Shown piece by piece: positions 60,646 through 64,000 of a stretch of DNA of 64,000 nt (its first letter is position 1; every line of letters begins with the position of its first letter). The position numbers were made by a program, and so were the translations under genes. The notes beneath the pieces were generated by a model. That model saw nothing but the letters and a program-made list of their open reading frames with translations, searched no databases and was not told the DNA's origin. The DNA is taken from NCBI RefSeq assembly GCF_016801865.2, contig NC_068938.1, forward strand, positions 115,160,615-115,224,614, read 5' to 3'. This DNA comes from Culex pipiens pallens (taxonomy: Eukaryota; Arthropoda; Insecta; Diptera; Culicidae).

Positions 60646-63186
60646 TGATTATTTATTGGTAACATCATATTGACTTTTTTGCCAGGGTCATGAGTGACAG
60701 CTATTTAGGCTGATTGTAGATAATGGCCTATCTACAACCACTTAACTTAGAAAATTGTATTTAGCGTAGTAATTTGAATCACAGAAAAGGAATCTGATCT
60801 TCTACAATGGAAAATTAGGCAAATTAGTGACTTGAAGTATGGTTTGAAAAATTTCAAAATCTACGGTTTGTTGACGTTTCCATATCAAACAACTGCGGTC
60901 ACAAAAAGGTTACTTATTTTCAAGTGAGATAGGCAAAAATCTCCAATCAGATTTCATAATCATATGTTACGCAAAAGCCATTCATTCACCAGGTGGACAC
61001 TTTTTTCTTAAATAGCTGATTACCACGTTCCCCATGTGGACAATCGACTTCCTTTGGTGTCCACGTGTTTTATGAATTTTCCCAAACTATTATCAAGCCA
61101 ATCTTTCTAAATTGTACTAATCTTTTTAAAACAAAGTCCTTAGCAAGATCTCTTTTGTCACTCTTTTGAAGAATTTTAGACAGCAAAGCAAAGGCAGTTT
61201 TTACTTGAATAAACCAACTGTGACATAAAAAACGCTAAAAAGCAAACAACGGAGAGCTTTCGAAAAAGGTCAAACCGTGTTCCAGAATGCCTTTCACTTT
61301 ACCGCCCACGTACAAACTCGCACAATGTTTATAAAAATAGTAGCAGCAGAAAAAAAAACGAGCATCATCAGGGAATACTGGTTAGCCCAGCCATCATCAC
61401 TCGTTTGTTGTGCAGGCAGCAAAATGTGTTCAAACGTTCGCCCCAAAGCCCGCCTTTTTCACTTTCTAAAAATTTCCATCTGCACTTTCGCTCGTTGCAA
61501 TGCAGCCACAATCTTGCCCAGCACTGCTGCACCACGTTGCTCCTGCTTTATGCTCAACAACATGCAACACTGGCTCTCTGTGCACAAGCAAGCTCTCCAG
61601 AACATGAATGAGGACGACGTGTTGCATATATGAGAATTGATTGTTCATGAAATTCGCACTGAGTAGCTTCGCATGTGGCAGAATGTGTTAATGTGTGTGC
61701 TTGTGAAAAATGGAAAATGCACACCATTGCTGACTGCTGGTTCAAGTTTTGGACAGACAGATCCTTACGGCTCTAATCCCGTTTTAGACGTTCCGTTGGG
61801 ATTTGTGAGAACAATGTTTCCAAGTGCTCTAGCTAAAACACTAACTGGATATTTAACGCTTAAATCAGTCTTGAAATGTAATTGAAAAATAATCGTCTCT
61901 TTAGGGGGAAAACGGCGTCATATTTTTTTATTGCTGTAAACAACAAATTTCTTGTCAAATAAATTGATTCAAGTTCAAAGTGCTAGAAATCTTATTATTT
62001 TAAAGCACACTCTGTTGCTTTTCAACAGTTTTTTCCGCAATACCTTTAAAGCGAAACATCTTCAACAAGTAAAAACAGTTGCCCGCAAACAAATCGCCCC
62101 ACAATTTCATCGAGGCGGAAGACATTTCGATAAAAACGAGGATGTTTAGTTCAATTAACCACCGTCGTCAGTGCGCTTTGTGGGATGCAGCCACCACAGC
62201 CTTTTTCCTCTCTCCAAAAAGGCCTTCAAAGAAAAAGTCGCAAATGTCTACCGACTCGGTTGGTTGGTACGACGAAACTTACAATCATTGAGGAGAGCTT
62301 CGCGGAACCAAAGCGAAAAAGACATCGTCTCAATTTCCCACCCACCACCACCTCCACCAGTAGACAGTCAACTAGTCAGCACTTTCGTAGAGAGTTTAGT
62401 CGAGTTGAGTTCAAGGCAGAGCCGTTGACAAGGCGGCGGCGGCTGCAAATCTGTTTTCGTGCTTAACAGCGCGTAAAAAATAATTGGCTTAATTAAGTTT
62501 AAAATGAATTAAACGTGCAACTAGCTTGTGCCTGGGTTGATGTGTTGAGGATCACGGTTATGAGAAACTCACCTTTAGAACACGTTTAGTTGCCACCAGG
62601 ATCTGCATGTCATAATATCTGGTTCTTCATGGCAGCGATGGCAAACGTTTCCAATCACTTTGGCCGACCAATAACGAGTGCAAGAAGCTCTTAGGCCCAT
62701 TAGATTGAGTCGAAACTTGACCTCTCTCTCTGGGATCAATATCGTAAAGCCTAAAAGCCTAAAAAGTTAAACTGCATTATTTCCAATTTTGGGGTGGCTC
62801 TTTAAGTGCCACCACTTTTGGACTTCCTTTCTCCGAACTGGCTGTGGCCACGTGGTGAATCAGGATGAGCAGCAGCAGCAGCAATAGCACTTTCATCTGA
62901 TCCATTTGCCAAATGCAGTGGAAAACATTACGAAACCCAAAACCGGGCCAGCAGCAGCAGATCTCCGCCCTGGAGCAACCCGAGAGTCTGGTCCATTCTG
63001 GACGAAGGGGCCAAAAGACAAGAACCTATAATCCAATTTTCAATTTCGAATGTTTCTAAATCACTTCGTCCGAAATGTTTTGGGATCGCTCTGTGGGCAC
63101 TTTTGCGGGTAGAGCACGATTCGCAATTCGTGGTGTGTGCGTGGGTGGGATGAAGTTGTTATGACGCTAAATGTTTTCAGACTTAC
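60646..63186. other. Upstream non-coding stretch; CAG run
   Basis: No supported gene. A (CAG)n run sits at about 62870-62884 and GCAGCAGCAG near 62952. ORFs at 61277-61633 and 62171-62466 lack recognisable domains. Confidence 0.4.
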
Positions 63187-63271
63187 ACTTGGCGGTTAGA
63201 ACCTGCCAGCCCTCTCTGTTCCGGCGTAGCTCCGCTCCGGGTGTACGATTGTTGATACCGGGCACGTTCAT
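63187..63271 (-). CDS. Possible upstream first exon with ATG and strong donor
   Basis: On the minus strand an ATG opens 28 codons, MNVPGINNRTPGAELRRNRE then GWQVLTAK plus one base. They run into a consensus donor, GCCAAGT|GTAAGTCTG, with a stop a few codons past it. The region is GC-richer than its surroundings. It ends in phase 1, the same phase as the leader exon of the DIP-like gene, so it could in principle be an alternative first exon. It lacks a signal peptide, so a 5' UTR exon with an upstream ORF, or a different gene, is equally possible. No homology was recognised and no acceptor partner was established. Confidence 0.25.
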
Positions 63272-64000
63272 GTTGGCCAGCGAGAGAGGGTTTTCTTAAT
63301 ATAATAACAATATCAAATTTTCATTCGGCCTTCGGTACACCCCAATTCCAATTCGTGTGTGTGTGCTTGGTGCGAAGTTGTTCGATTGGGGGGAAGTGAG
63401 GGTTTGAAGAAAACTTCCAGCTACACTGCTAGTGCTGCTGGATGGTTCGGATTAGTGACTAATGGATTACTTGATTGGGAAGGTGCACCTGGCCAGGAAG
63501 ATCATCTAGTGGTTACAGATTTGTGAGAAATTTAGTTAAAACGAAACCAATCGCTCTACGCCTTGGCGGTCTCTAATGCAAGATTTCTACTCGAACTTAG
63601 GCTGCAGGCCCGATGACCAAATATTACAATTCAAACGCCTCAAAATTTTGAACGTTGTCCATCAAAAACTTATCATAAATTACAATCAGAACGATAATCT
63701 TCTTTAACTTACTTCAATCACAATCTAATTGTAAGAACCCTTCGGCAACACATTGCGATTCTCTATGTCAGTTGCCTATTCCATCAATTCACATATCAAA
63801 TGCAACGAGAATTCCGGATTTGCAACATTTGTATCATCCTCACAATTTTCCATGAATCTCAACACACAACAGACAGCATCCGGTTTTGTGATTGAATTTT
63901 CTGGAAAACCGCTTCCAGCAACGTCATTCCTCTCCCAAATCCCCTTCCCCGCTTGTCCCAGCGTAAGGCGAATTAACTCGTTCCAAGTTGGGAGTTAATT
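63272..64000. other. Upstream non-coding stretch with SINE fragment
   Basis: CAATCGCTCTACGCCTTGGC to about 63620 matches the 3' part of the SINE at 45700-45893. Otherwise nothing was recognised. Confidence 0.5.

Noticed and set aside
62573..62608. ATG followed by MQILVATKRVLK and a GTGAGT donor on the minus strand
   Set aside because: Superficially like the start of an ETF-beta-type protein, but only 12 codons, no following exon found, and a weak context. Chance is more likely.

Overview
This is eukaryotic, intron-rich, AT-rich DNA that looks like a culicine mosquito genome (Culex-like is my inference; I ran no database search). The only confident host gene is a minus-strand gene for a three-Ig-domain cell-surface protein of the DIP/lachesin (IgLON-like) family. 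Its coding exons run right to left from a signal-peptide exon ending at 47869 (ATG at 47962), through a 42-bp exon at 26504-26545, five closely spaced Ig exons at 20589-21807, a 93-bp candidate cassette exon at 13699-13791, to an Ig3 exon at 9144-9296. All splice phases agree, giving 335 residues up to the last recognised donor. The C-terminal tail exon is not securely seen; a weak candidate lies near 0.9 kb. The introns are very large (21 kb for the first).

Nearly everything else is nested repeats. From left to right: a 2-kb TA-flanked foldback element with satellite-like arms (2165-4207); a broken non-LTR retrotransposon gag split by a hAT-like element with a perfect 8-bp target duplication (5.7-8.1 kb); a 5-kb TA-flanked composite element (10032-15111) with a second copy in opposite orientation at 30416-35777, both sitting inside the same host repeat family; a hAT-like element whose ends are GACTCC-hexamer arrays (17631-19661); TTAA-flanked palindromic elements (25.6 and 43.9 kb), one carrying a SINE; an eight-copy, exactly 164-bp satellite (33943-35254); MITEs that contain tRNA-like sequence (39.4, 45.9, 52.2-53.0 and 57.0 kb); and a near-perfect 1.3-kb palindrome (52973-54259). 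Paralogous 'empty' copies within the window date several insertions relative to each other.

The region 48-50 kb, upstream of the first coding exon, is relatively GC-rich and repeat-poor and is the likely promoter/5' UTR region. A possible further upstream exon with a good donor lies at 63187-63271. Two Ig-gene exons have transposable elements ending 24-36 bp from their splice acceptors, so transposons may have shaped splicing of this gene. No prokaryotic features, CRISPR arrays or rRNA genes were seen, and the tRNA-like sequences are all parts of repeats.
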